Part shown: one piece after another, positions 35,389 to 46,401 of the stretch
Position numbering within the stretch: the first letter of the stretch is position 1
How the letters are laid out: each line of letters begins with the position of its first letter
Origin: Deltaproteobacteria bacterium
GTDB taxonomy: Bacteria; Desulfobacterota; Desulfuromonadia; Desulfuromonadales; BM103
Reading direction: 5' to 3'
Assembly: GCA_024636155.1 (NCBI GenBank)
Contig: JAGXHM010000074.1
Coordinates: forward strand, 1-46,543
DNA length: 46,543 nt
The notes under the pieces: generated by a model
Seen by the model: only the letters and a program-made list of their open reading frames with translations
The model's database searches: none
What the model was told of the DNA's origin: nothing
Position numbers and translations under genes: made by a program

Positions 35389-37368
35389 TTATGATGGTGG
35401 TGCCATTCGCACCCATACGGGTGCTCCGTAAGGAATTGCCATCCCGGGGACTGGTGACTGTTCAACAACCCGACCACGGCCCCGGAAACTAATGTTCAAC
35501 TGTTCTTCTTGCATAAGTTCAAGAACCTGGCGATAGCTTAAGCCGACACAGTCGGGCATCTGCGGCCCGCCGGCGACACTCGCTGTTGCCACGGCTTGTA
35601 CTTTTTGCCGTTCTGACGACATTGCCTCAACAATAATTTGCTCCAGTGAGGGCAAAGTCTCCACAGCGTGCAACTCCTCAGTCGGCGCCACCTTGAGAGA
35701 CCGCATCGCTTGAGAAGCAATCCGGGAAAAGATCGGAGCCGCCGTCAAGCCACCGTAATGCCCGATTTTCGGTTCGTCGAGAGTAACCAACATAACCAGT
35801 TGTGGATTTTCGGCAGGAAGAAACCCGACAAAGGAGGTAACCCATTTATCTGCCGAGTAGCCTCCAGTCACTGCATCCACCTTCTGTGCTGTGCCGGTCT
35901 TGCCGGCAACTCTGAAGCCGGGAACCCTTGCATTGGTCGCTGTTCCACCTACTTCAGTGGTCATTTCCATCATCTGGGAAACTGTCTGCGCGACGTCCCG
36001 AGCGATTACCTTGCGCACCATGCGCGGCTTATTCTGCTGGGTCACCTGCCCCTGGCTGTCAACAACCCGATCGACAATGTAAGGCTCCATCAGGTGACCA
36101 CCATTGGCGATTGCGGCTACCGCGGCGGTCAACTGAATGGGTGTGACACTAATTCCCTGGCCAAATGATATCGCGGCAAGATCGACCTCGAACCACTTGT
36201 CCGGTGAGCTCAACAGACCAACAACTTCACCGGGCAAATCAATACCGGTCCTCTGCCCGAAACCAAAGTCCTCGATATATTTATGGAAAGCTTCTCTTTC
36301 CAGCATTTTGCCAATTTTAGCCATGCCGATATTTGAGCTGTATTTGATGATCTCGGCCGGCGTCAGCTTCTGGTAGCGTTTATGATCGTGAATATCCTTA
36401 CCACCAACCCGGAACTCACCATTCTCACAGTCAATCTTCTGCTTCGTGTCGATAACTGCCTCATTGAGCGCAGCCGCCATCAGAACAACCTTGAAGGTTG
36501 ATCCAGGCTCAAAGCTGTCGCACACTGCACGATTCCGCCATTGGGAAGGCTTGTAGCGAGAGAAAGAGTTCGGGTTATATTCCGGGTAATTGGCCATCGC
36601 CAGAACTTTCCCGGTTGAGGGCTCCAGCATGACGACGCTCCCGGCCTTTGACTCTGTCTTACGCAAACCCTCAGCCAATTCTCGTTCGGCAATATATTGC
36701 AGATTTTTGTCGAGAGTCAGGTAGAGATCATGACCACGTGTCGCGCCCTGTACCTGCGGCAATCCCGTGGCCATGCCGCGCCCCATTGCATCCCGCTCCA
36801 TAACCAGATAACCACCGCGTCCGAGGATCATCTTGTCATACTTGAGCTCGAGCCCTTCCAGACCTTTTGGGTCGAGACCGGTAAAACCAAGGAGATGTGC
36901 CGCAATATTGGAGTTGGGGTAGAAGCGACGTGGCTCCTTGATCATCCCGACGCCTTTGATATTCAGCGCTTTAACTGAATCGCTCTGGCTTGGAGAAGTC
37001 TGGCGTTTCAACCAGACAAAATTGCTGTTACCTTTCAGCTTGGAAATGATTGTTTTCGAAGAGAGATCAAGAGCTTTAGCCAACTGCTTGGCGGCCAAGG
37101 CCTGGTCTTCCAATTTACGTGGCTCGGCATAGATCGAATCGACATCGACGCTGACTGCTAACTCTTCACCATTGCTGTCAAAGATCGTGCCGCGCTGAGG
37201 TGTTAAAGGAATAACTTTTTGATGTTGCCGTTCCGCACGTTCATCCCACTGTTCTTCCTGCAAGACCTGGAGATCAAAAGCCCGCATCGCTACCAGCGCA
37301 AAACCGAGGATAAATACGACCCCGATCAGGCGGATGCGGATACGGATACCTTTTTCCAGTTCTTTCAT
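35389..37368 (-). CDS. ftsI: Septal transpeptidase PBP3 with C-terminal PASTA domain
   Basis: 659 residues. One membrane helix at about 12-30, dimerisation domain (TPQRGTIFDSNGEELA near 55-70), transpeptidase domain with active serine in FEPGSTFKVV, second motif YSSNIGMAK and third AGKTGTAQ. A single PASTA domain at about 590-659 (MPDCVGLSYRQVLELMQEEQ ... RVVEQSPVPGMAI) follows; enteric FtsI lacks this, while Desulfuromonadales and Gram-positive PBP2x-type proteins carry it. Its ATG overlaps the ftsL stop (TAATG). Partner of FtsW. Confidence 0.96.
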   Translation of the reverse strand: MKELEKGIRIRIRLIGVVFILGFALVAMRAFDLQVLQEEQWDERAERQHQKVIPLTPQRGTIFDSNGEELAVSVDVDSIYAEPRKLEDQALAAKQLAKALDLSSKTIISKLKGNSNFVWLKRQTSPSQSDSVKALNIKGVGMIKEPRRFYPNSNIAAHLLGFTGLDPKGLEGLELKYDKMILGRGGYLVMERDAMGRGMATGLPQVQGATRGHDLYLTLDKNLQYIAERELAEGLRKTESKAGSVVMLEPSTGKVLAMANYPEYNPNSFSRYKPSQWRNRAVCDSFEPGSTFKVVLMAAALNEAVIDTKQKIDCENGEFRVGGKDIHDHKRYQKLTPAEIIKYSSNIGMAKIGKMLEREAFHKYIEDFGFGQRTGIDLPGEVVGLLSSPDKWFEVDLAAISFGQGISVTPIQLTAAVAAIANGGHLMEPYIVDRVVDSQGQVTQQNKPRMVRKVIARDVAQTVSQMMEMTTEVGGTATNARVPGFRVAGKTGTAQKVDAVTGGYSADKWVTSFVGFLPAENPQLVMLVTLDEPKIGHYGGLTAAPIFSRIASQAMRSLKVAPTEELHAVETLPSLEQIIVEAMSSERQKVQAVATASVAGGPQMPDCVGLSYRQVLELMQEEQLNISFRGRGRVVEQSPVPGMAIPYGAPVWVRMAPPS

Positions 37369-37685
37369 TACTCCACCGATATAATTTGCTCAGGGGAAGG
37401 CAGGCGCAGGTTTAACTCTTTTCGTGCCACTCGCTCAATTCGCTCGGGGTTGCTGAGACTGGCCGCCTCCAAACGTAGATTTAATGTCTCTTGACTCACA
37501 CCACGCAAGCTGCTCTCCAACTGAGAGATTTCATACTCAAGACCAGTCACCTGGACTCGCGACCAGACAAAGAAAAGCGAAACCGCCAGCAACAGGGCAA
37601 TAAAGCCGAGCACTGGCAAAAGATTCGGGCGATGAAGGGTAAACCCATTGATTTTCGGTAACGTTCTAATCGTTGCATCAGACAT
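37368..37685 (-). CDS. ftsL: Cell division protein FtsL
   Basis: 105 residues: short cytoplasmic tail, one membrane helix at about 25-45 ([20 protein letters not shown]), then a periplasmic coiled coil with leucine repeats ([27 protein letters not shown]-type heptads; seen as [10 protein letters not shown] and LNLRLEA). The sequence is poorly conserved, but size, topology and place between rsmH and ftsI make the call safe. Overlaps rsmH by eight bases. Confidence 0.9.
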   Translation of the reverse strand: MSDATIRTLPKINGFTLHRPNLLPVLGFIALLLAVSLFFVWSRVQVTGLEYEISQLESSLRGVSQETLNLRLEAASLSNPERIERVARKELNLRLPSPEQIISVE

Positions 37686-38646
37686 TTTGATTTCCCTTTA
37701 CCGGAAGTTTTTCCATGGCCCGCAGTACAGCACTTCGGGACCGTGGGTTAATATTTATTTCATCCTCTGTGGCGCGGACAGCTTTGCGCGTCAAGACACG
37801 AACTTCCGGCTGGTGTCCACAAGCACAGACAGCAAGACGACGAGGACAGATACAGCCGGTTGCCAAGGCACGGAAAGTTTGCTTGACCATGCGGTCTTCA
37901 AGAGAATGAAAGCTGATCACCACCAAACGGCCGCCGGTCTTTAATCTTTTCCATGCGGTATCCAATCCAGCACGCAGGCTTTCAAGCTCACCATTGACAT
38001 GTATACGCAAGGCCTGAAATACGCGGGTTGCCGGATGGATACGTTGCGGCCCTTTGCTCGCAGGGACCACGCGGCTGATCAGATCGGCCAACTGCAAGGT
38101 GGTCAAAAAAGGGGTCTGCTCTCTATCCATCACAATCGCTCGGGCGATCTTGCCTGCCCAACGTTCTTCACCATATTCACGAAAGATGCGTTTCAATTCA
38201 CCGGCTTCGGCTTCGGCAACCACCGTGGCAGCAGAAACACCTGTGGCCGGATTCATACGCATATCAAGCGGACCCTCTTCTCGAAACGAAAAACCGCGCT
38301 CCGCGCTGTCGAGTTGATGAGAAGAGACTCCCAGGTCCAGAAGGATTCCGTCGAGGAGATCAATTTCGAGAAAGTCGAGATGAGCGTCCATATCGGAAAA
38401 GTTGCCCTGTCTAAGAATCACCCTGTCACCAAAAACCGCCAGACTGCTCTTTGCTGCAGCAAGAGCGGCAGCATCATGATCCATGCCGATCAAAACACCA
38501 TCAGGATAAGTTGCCTCAAGGATTAACCGTGCATGACCAGCACCACCCAGGGTGCCGTCCAGGTAAATACCGCCGCGCTGTGGCTCAAGGAACCGCAGCA
38601 CCTCATCCGCCATCACCGATACATGCCTGAACACACCCGAAGTCAA
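37678..38646 (-). CDS. rsmH: 16S rRNA (cytosine(1402)-N4)-methyltransferase
   Basis: 322 residues, formerly MraW. S-adenosylmethionine loop [16 protein letters not shown] at about 28-43, [20 protein letters not shown] near 105-124, and the C-terminal [14 protein letters not shown] and [14 protein letters not shown] segments. Methylates N4 of C1402 in the ribosomal P site. Second gene of the cluster, two bases after mraZ. Confidence 0.96.
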   Translation of the reverse strand: MTSGVFRHVSVMADEVLRFLEPQRGGIYLDGTLGGAGHARLILEATYPDGVLIGMDHDAAALAAAKSSLAVFGDRVILRQGNFSDMDAHLDFLEIDLLDGILLDLGVSSHQLDSAERGFSFREEGPLDMRMNPATGVSAATVVAEAEAGELKRIFREYGEERWAGKIARAIVMDREQTPFLTTLQLADLISRVVPASKGPQRIHPATRVFQALRIHVNGELESLRAGLDTAWKRLKTGGRLVVISFHSLEDRMVKQTFRALATGCICPRRLAVCACGHQPEVRVLTRKAVRATEDEININPRSRSAVLRAMEKLPVKGNQNV

Positions 38647-38648
38647 AA

Positions 38649-39104
38649 CTAAAGTCCCAGATCGAAACGCTTCTGCCGATTCTCAACCTGACGCTGTTCA
38701 GCTTCGGCGAGCATTTCGAGATACCGTGCTTTGTTCAAAATTTGAATTTTTTTACCGCCACCAACGATAACGACCTCACGCGCACCATCTGCATCAAGAC
38801 GGCAATATTCGCGCAAGGACTGCGGCAGCTGAATTCTGCCCTGCTTGTCAAACGTACAGTGTGCAGATGGGGTTACTGTTGTAAAATAGAGGTCTTCCCG
38901 GAACTGATCGTTCGGGAGTTGTGAGAATTTGTCGAGGAAGCTTTCCCATTCAGAGACAGGATAAGCAACGACTCCGCAGCGGTCTTGAGTAACAACCAAC
39001 TCCTCGTTCTCGCCGAGCGCTTTCAGCTGCTCGCGGAACTTGGCCGGTATACTCGCCCGTCCTTTTGGATCGATTGAATTGTAATAGACGCCCTGGAATT
39101 CCAT
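38649..39104 (-). CDS. mraZ: Transcriptional regulator MraZ
   Basis: 151 residues with two SpoVT/AbrB-like domains, each with the DPKGRxSIPAKFR-type core: [18 protein letters not shown] near 10-27 and [16 protein letters not shown] near 85-100. MraZ forms a ring and usually represses its own cluster by binding short direct repeats next to the promoter. First gene of the dcw cluster, with a strong promoter 48 bases upstream. Confidence 0.95.
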   Translation of the reverse strand: MEFQGVYYNSIDPKGRASIPAKFREQLKALGENEELVVTQDRCGVVAYPVSEWESFLDKFSQLPNDQFREDLYFTTVTPSAHCTFDKQGRIQLPQSLREYCRLDADGAREVVIVGGGKKIQILNKARYLEMLAEAEQRQVENRQKRFDLGL

Positions 39105-39151
39105 TTGGCCCTCTTTGGCCTTAAATTACACGTTTCACCACCTTCTGGGTA

Positions 39152-39180
39152 ATACTAGTAGGCGATAGGGGCACTGTCAA
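39152..39180 (-). promoter_or_regulatory. Strong sigma70-type promoter of the dcw cluster
   Basis: On the minus strand a perfect TTGACA (39180-39175) is followed after exactly 17 bases by TAGTAT (39157-39152). The predicted 5' leader is about 40 bases. Upstream operator repeats of the GTGG type expected for MraZ are not clear: only one GGTGGTG occurs, at about 39144-39135, just downstream of the -10. Confidence 0.85.
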
Positions 39181-39339
39181 GAAATAATTCCATCTTTTAA
39201 GGGGTTAGAGCATTTTGTGGAGAAAAAGAAACAGCTTCGAACAAAGCCATTTGGGACACAGTCTTTTAACTCTTTAACTGCCAAACAAACACAATGTATT
39301 ATTTTTCAGGGGGATAGGAAAGAAAGCTAAGAGATCGCC

Positions 39340-40605
39340 TTAACCTCTCCCCTGACCTTCCAAGCCAGGGATCTGCATCTCAATTTGTTCAATGCGCCGA
39401 TCTTCAACTTCACGAACGGTAAAACGGACACCACCCACCTCGCAAGTAGCGCCAATCTCAGGGATGCTCCCCAAAGTATTCAGCAAAAAACCGGCCAGGG
39501 TCGTGACGTGCTCTTCAGAAAGACTTAACCCGAAGCGCCGGTTGATGTAACGAATTGCAGCACTGCCATCAACCATGTAAAGATTCGTGGCAAGTGGTTT
39601 GACGAGTATTTCCTCTTCGTCGTACTCATCTTGAATCTCTCCGACAATCTCTTCAACAATGTCCTCCAGAGTGCAAATCCCTTCGACGCCACCATACTCA
39701 TCGACGACCATAGCAAGGTGAAGGTGTTTGCGACGGAAAGCCTGCATCAACGTCTCGATTGGTTTAGCTTCCGGCACAAAATATGGTGGACGAGCTAATT
39801 CCCGCAGCGAAAACTGATCCGGCTTGTCGAGATAACTCAACACATCCTTCGAATGAATCACACCAACCACATTATCAAGATCGCCATCATATACCGGAAA
39901 ACGCGAATGCCTGGCCTGGGCAGTCAATTTCGCGACTTCCTCAAAACTGGAATCGACTGAGATACCGACCACTTCTGTACGTGGTACCATAACATCGCGC
40001 ACCCGAATTTCCGAAAGATCAAAAATACTGTGCAGCATACGGCGTTGATTTTCGGCGACCACCCCGGCGCCTTCGCCAAATTCGATAATCGACCGGATTT
40101 CATCCTCGGAGATCAACGGGGCCTGTTCATCACCACGAATGAAGTGGGTCAAAATACGCGAGATGCTGCTGACTACCCAGGTTACCGGGCGCAGCAACCA
40201 CATAAAGAAACGGATCGGATGCAGCACTCGGAAAGAGAGTTTCTCAGGGTAGGTTGCAGCATAAGTTTTAGGGCAAACTTCCGAGAAAATCAGCAGTAGC
40301 GGAGTGAGGATCAGGATTGTCATCAGTTCGCTACCCGAGCCGAAAAGGTCCAGAAAAAGGGCAGTGGCAAAAACTGAGATCGTGATATTGACGACGTTGT
40401 TGCCAACCAGGATGGCACTCAGCAAATTGTCGGGCCTGGATAGAAGCTTTTCCAGGGCTTTTGCGCCCGGTCTTTCCTTATCGGCCAGATATTTGACGCG
40501 CAACCGATCCATCGACATCAGCGCCGTTTCGGAACTGGAAAAAAACGCCGAGCAAACAAAGAGGACAAAGAGTCCCAGGATGTGTAGCCATTGGTCTGTG
40601 GTCAC
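39340..40605 (-). CDS. HlyC/CorC-family membrane protein (CNNM domain, CBS pair, CorC domain)
   Basis: 421 residues. CNNM/DUF21 domain with about four hydrophobic segments at 1-180 (SAFFSSSETALMSMDRLRV and VGNNVVNITISVFATALFL), a CBS pair at about 200-330 (RDVMVPRTEVVGIS, FPVYDGDLDNVVGVIHSKDV, AMVVDEYGGVEGICTLEDIVEEIVG) and the CorC/HlyC transporter-associated domain at 345-420 (DGSAAIRYINRRFGL, TLAGFLLNTLGSIPE). Such proteins act in magnesium or other cation efflux; the older haemolysin label is not informative. Single-gene unit upstream of the dcw promoter. Confidence 0.92.
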   Translation of the reverse strand: MTTDQWLHILGLFVLFVCSAFFSSSETALMSMDRLRVKYLADKERPGAKALEKLLSRPDNLLSAILVGNNVVNITISVFATALFLDLFGSGSELMTILILTPLLLIFSEVCPKTYAATYPEKLSFRVLHPIRFFMWLLRPVTWVVSSISRILTHFIRGDEQAPLISEDEIRSIIEFGEGAGVVAENQRRMLHSIFDLSEIRVRDVMVPRTEVVGISVDSSFEEVAKLTAQARHSRFPVYDGDLDNVVGVIHSKDVLSYLDKPDQFSLRELARPPYFVPEAKPIETLMQAFRRKHLHLAMVVDEYGGVEGICTLEDIVEEIVGEIQDEYDEEEILVKPLATNLYMVDGSAAIRYINRRFGLSLSEEHVTTLAGFLLNTLGSIPEIGATCEVGGVRFTVREVEDRRIEQIEMQIPGLEGQGRG

Positions 40606-43278
<2,673 letters not shown>

Positions 43279-43279
43279 T

Positions 43280-44035
43280 CTGGCGTTCGGGTCCGGCAGG
43301 TCTCCCCAGTACAGAAGAAGATAGGCACGGGGAAGATTGCCAATTTCTGCGACAGTGGTGGTTGCAACGATCGTTGAGACTCCACGCAAGGCATGGATCG
43401 ACTGCACAACGGGATATCTATGCCAGTTAGACAGTAATCCCTGAATTTGTCGGGTGAGCCGTTCAACACGTTGGCTACATTCTCTCAGTGAATCAATTAG
43501 CTCCTGGTAAACAATCTGTTGCGCTGGATGCGGCATGGCAAGGTTAGACATCCAGCGGAAGTGTGCATTGCTCCAATTCGATCGTCCGGCAAAACGATGG
43601 CCATGGCGAAGCAAGAAAGCCAGAAGTCGTTGCTTGGCCCGCAACTCCAAGGATTTCGCATCTTCTCGTGCACGAGTCAGATCCCGCATCGCCTCATCTT
43701 CCGCAAGAGGAGCTGAGACCGCTGTTAACTCGCCAGCCCGGTGCAAGCATAAGAGCATCCCTGCGGTCATTCTTGATGCGCTTCCCTGCCTGCCTCGGTA
43801 TCTTTAAAGGTGCAGCAACGATGCAATCAAACCTCTTCGCAATCAGATATCGATAAATGTCGTAACCGCAAGGCCCTATTTCGTAGACAAAGCTTAGGTT
43901 GCAGTTTTTAGAAACGAACTCACGTATAACCTTATTGAGGACATCCAGGCTAACATCGATTTTACCGTAGCTGCGAACCTCGCTATCGCGACAAAAATCA
44001 GCGAATGCAACGGCACAAACAAGAGATACGTACTG
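43280..44035 (-). pseudogene. Decayed IS110-family transposase
   Basis: On the minus strand the frame from about 44035 reads QYVSLVCAVAFADF (missing about six residues around the DxHK motif), then YGKIDVSLDVLNKVIREFV, FVYEIGPCGYDIYRYL, IPRQAGKRIKNDRRDALMLA. A frameshift near 43765 moves the frame to LHRAGELTAVSAPLAEDEAM, RQRLLAFLLRHGH, MPHPAQQIVYQE and LRGVSTIVATTTVAEIG; after that the match breaks down near 43330 and the conserved C-terminal GLVPSE..SG region is missing. It is the same family as the elements at the window ends but an older, dead insertion. Confidence 0.88.
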
Positions 44036-44139
44036 TTAGATAATTCAAGTGTACTGCAGTCGTGACATTTAAGACTGAAATTCAACGAACTGGACGATGT
44101 GTATACGACAGCACAAAATTTTTCGCATACCTATTCACA

Positions 44140-44406
44140 TCAGGAGATTAAAGCGTCATTGACCCTGCGGTAGCTAGAGAAGGTTTTCTGATTGATCACA
44201 ACAAAGAAAGTTTCCATGTCGATAAGTATATAGCCTTTCTGATACAATTCCCTTGCAATATCAGCTATTTCATCAGGATACATTCGTTTTTGACCAGCAA
44301 GCTCTCGCAGGTTTTTCATAGAAATTCGGTAACGTCCTAAAGCCTTGCCACCAAATGAGGTTTGGTAGAAGCCAACCAAACGACATGCAATCTGCTCAGA
44401 ATCCAT
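44140..44406 (-). CDS. Hypothetical protein, 88 residues
   Basis: MDSEQIACRLVGFYQTSFGG, then GRYRISMKNLRELAGQKRMY, DEIADIARELYQKGYILIDM and a beta-rich end FFVVINQKTF. The helix-helix-strand order with KNLRELAG and ELYQKGY is compatible with a small winged-helix DNA-binding protein, but no family is certain. The start follows GAGGATG. It is divergent from the RimB-like gene, with a 20-base palindrome on the shared promoter region, so it could be its local regulator (inference). Confidence 0.65.
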   Translation of the reverse strand: MDSEQIACRLVGFYQTSFGGKALGRYRISMKNLRELAGQKRMYPDEIADIARELYQKGYILIDMETFFVVINQKTFSSYRRVNDALIS

Positions 44407-44450
44407 TTCATCCTCCGATCTTAGTAAGCTAAAGTTCCCTGCATCACATT

Positions 44451-44470
44451 ATAGCAATTATGTTTGCTAT
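44451..44470. promoter_or_regulatory. Palindromic operator candidate on the divergent promoter region
   Basis: ATAGCAA-TTATGT-TTGCTAT is a perfect seven-base inverted repeat with a six-base centre. Its right arm contains the -35 of the plus-strand promoter at 44464-44491, so a protein bound here would block that promoter. Confidence 0.5.
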
Positions 44471-44491
44471 TGGCTAAAGTTTTGATACTAT
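44464..44491 (+). promoter_or_regulatory. Likely promoter of the RimB-like gene
   Basis: TTGCTA at 44464-44469 and TACTAT at 44486-44491, 16 bases apart, each four to five of six to the sigma70 consensus. It lies about 45 bases before the start codon. Confidence 0.55.
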
Positions 44492-44537
44492 AGTGCAAAT
44501 TATTTCATTTATTGCTTTGCCGACATGAGGCGTCTAA

Positions 44538-45002
44538 ATGGTACTTGTCAAGAAAGATAAAAAAGCCTTTCCGCATAGCCGGTACAGGATTATCGGTTGG
44601 CGGGAATGGGTTTCATTGCCGGGTTTAAATATCCCCCGCTTCATCGCAAAGTTCGATACCGGAGCTAAATCCGCGGCTCTTCACGCCGTTGACATTGAAA
44701 CATATTGTCATGAAGGTGAACAATGGGTGCGGTTCCGGGTGTTAATTAAAGGTGTGGATCCAATTGACTGTCAGGCACCGCTTCACCATTTGCGTAGGAT
44801 AAAAAATACGTCTGGCATCGTTGAAGTGAGACCCACAATAGTAACCAAAGTGGCAATGGGACAAGACGTTTGGCCAATCGAAGTCACATTGACCGATCGA
44901 GCAGAAATGATTTGCCCGATGATCTTGGGTAGAGTTTCTCTGCACAAACGCAGATTGCTAGTCAATCCTAGTCGGTCTTTTTTGTATGAGCCAAAAGATT
45001 GA
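44538..45002 (+). CDS. RimB-like (ATP-dependent zinc protease family) retropepsin-like protein
   Basis: 154 residues, the normal size of the family formerly called Zn_protease. The core is WREWVSLPGLNIPRFIAKFD, with the DTGAKSAALHA motif at about 40-50 in which the Asp is the likely catalytic residue of an aspartic-type protease, and later PMILGRVSLHKRRLLVNPSR. In Pseudomonas, RimB works with RimK, removing or editing the glutamate tail that RimK adds to ribosomal protein S6. Here the rimK next door is destroyed, leaving this gene without its usual partner. Start ATG follows GAGGCG. Confidence 0.85.
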   Translation: MVLVKKDKKAFPHSRYRIIGWREWVSLPGLNIPRFIAKFDTGAKSAALHAVDIETYCHEGEQWVRFRVLIKGVDPIDCQAPLHHLRRIKNTSGIVEVRPTIVTKVAMGQDVWPIEVTLTDRAEMICPMILGRVSLHKRRLLVNPSRSFLYEPKD

Positions 45003-45036
45003 CTAATTCTGTTCAATTACGAGAAAGCCTCAAAGC

Positions 45037-45138
45037 ATGAGAATTACCATGCTAGCTAGGTTCCCAAACCCTTACTCTCATAGACGTCTGGTAGAGGCAG
45101 CAGAGGAGCGAAGATATGCGATCAAGGACCAGAACTGA
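45037..45138 (+). pseudogene. rimK: rimK remnant: first 33 codons only
   Basis: The frame MRITMLARFPNPYSHRRLVE followed by AAEERRYAIKDQN and TGA matches the start of the RimK ATP-grasp ligase (typically MKIxxLSRNPxLYSTRRLVEAAEARGHExxxI). A complete RimK has about 300 residues, so some 270 codons including the whole ATP-grasp domain are gone. The stop TGA overlaps the next start (TGATG), the coupling expected for an intact three-gene operon, so a clean internal deletion is the simplest explanation. Confidence 0.75.
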
Positions 45139-46184
45139 TGGTTAAACGTAGCGCTTTTGGCATAGGTGGAAGCAATGTTGAGCCAGGGCAAAGTGCAGTG
45201 GTTGATCTACCTGTAAGCGTTCTCTCTAACCACATCCCAGTCACGATGCCCGTGTATGTCAAGCATGGCCGATTCCCGGGCCCGACAGTGTTTGTCAGCG
45301 CTGTGATTCATGGTGACGAGATACTTGGTGTCGAAATCATCCGCAGACTGATTAAAACAATGACTAAGAAGCGTTTGCACGGAACATTGCTCTGCATACC
45401 GATCGTCAATGCTTTCGGTTTCATCAGCCACTCCCGTTACCTTCCCGATCGCCGTGACCTGAATCGGTGCTTTCCGGGTAACGCCAAAGGTTCACTGGCA
45501 GGTCAGCTAGCCAACCTATTTATGGAGGAAATTGTTAGCCGCTGCGACTTGGGGATTGATTTGCACACAGCAGCACAAAACCGCAGCAATCTCCCCCAAA
45601 TCAGGGTTTCGTCCAATCGTCAAGAAACCATCGCTTTGGCTGAAGCATTTGGCGCACCGGTTATTGTCCAGACTGGACTGCGAGAAGGATCGCTACGGTA
45701 TGCCGCACAAAAGAGGGATGTTGACGTTTTGCTATATGAAGGAGGAGAGGGGTTGCGCTTTGATGAATTAGCTATCCGTCTAGGGCTCACAGGTATTCTC
45801 CGTGTCCTTCGATCCTTGGGAGCACTGTCAACACGCAGCGTCCCTCTCGCCAAGAACAAATCTTATTGGTCGCAAATTAGCCGTTGGACTCGTGCTCCTG
45901 AAGGAGGAATTCTGCGCTGCCGTAAAAAATTGGGGGATATTGTTACCGAGGGGGAGGTTATTGGTCTTATCTCTGATCCCTTTGGTAGTACTGAATATTC
46001 AGTTCAGGCCAATAACTCAGGCATTATCATCGGCAAAAACAACTTACCAATCGTTAATCAGGGAGATGCTCTCTACCACATTGCCGAACTGATCAGTGAG
46101 CAGAGAGGTGAAATCCCGATTATGGAACAGATGGAAAACGAACTCATGACTGATTCGATGTACGATGAAGATGAGATCATTTAA
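45138..46184 (+). CDS. Succinylglutamate desuccinylase/aspartoacylase-family protein
   Basis: 348 residues. M14-like zinc deacylase core: VSAVIHGDEILGVEIIRRL (about 54-72) gives the HxxE zinc pair, the substrate loop is YLPDRRDLNRCFPG, and the third zinc ligand is His in GIDLHTAA. A C-terminal part (about 255-330) with GDIVTEGEVIGLI resembles the lipoyl-like beta domain common in this subfamily. In relatives it sits in an operon with RimB-like and RimK-like genes and is thought to act on N-acyl amino acid or glutamyl groups. Its true substrate is unknown. Overlaps the rimK remnant stop. Confidence 0.88.
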   Translation: MVKRSAFGIGGSNVEPGQSAVVDLPVSVLSNHIPVTMPVYVKHGRFPGPTVFVSAVIHGDEILGVEIIRRLIKTMTKKRLHGTLLCIPIVNAFGFISHSRYLPDRRDLNRCFPGNAKGSLAGQLANLFMEEIVSRCDLGIDLHTAAQNRSNLPQIRVSSNRQETIALAEAFGAPVIVQTGLREGSLRYAAQKRDVDVLLYEGGEGLRFDELAIRLGLTGILRVLRSLGALSTRSVPLAKNKSYWSQISRWTRAPEGGILRCRKKLGDIVTEGEVIGLISDPFGSTEYSVQANNSGIIIGKNNLPIVNQGDALYHIAELISEQRGEIPIMEQMENELMTDSMYDEDEII

Positions 46185-46401
46185 ACGAGATAATCGCGAA
46201 GAATGATAATTTCATTATCAATCCACCTTTAATCTTGGCAGGATAAGAAGCAAGTCAAGACATGTAATATACGTCCTGCAATGTATGAAACCACAGTTTC
46301 TGAAACCGAGGTTTTCGCGTCTGATAGATTGTGGCTTTCCAAAAACCCCGCAAACCCGCTTATAACAAGAGAGGAGACACCCATTGAGGGTGTCCCTACT
46401 T
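46185..46401. other. Spacer between the desuccinylase gene and the right IS110 copy
   Basis: 217 bases without a gene. It contains a hairpin at 46372-46397 (listed separately) just before the element boundary. No promoter is evident. Confidence 0.5.
46372..46397. terminator. Terminator-like hairpin at the right IS110 insertion site
   Basis: GACACCC and GGGTGTC form a perfect seven-base stem with a five-base loop, extended by AGG/CCT around a bulge. No long T run follows. It lies four bases before the boundary of the IS110 copy, so it may be a terminator of the operon that was the insertion target. Confidence 0.5.

Noticed and set aside
39105-39180. Array of MraZ operator repeats at the dcw promoter
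   Set aside because: Only one GGTGGTG-type word is present, so a repeat array cannot be claimed.
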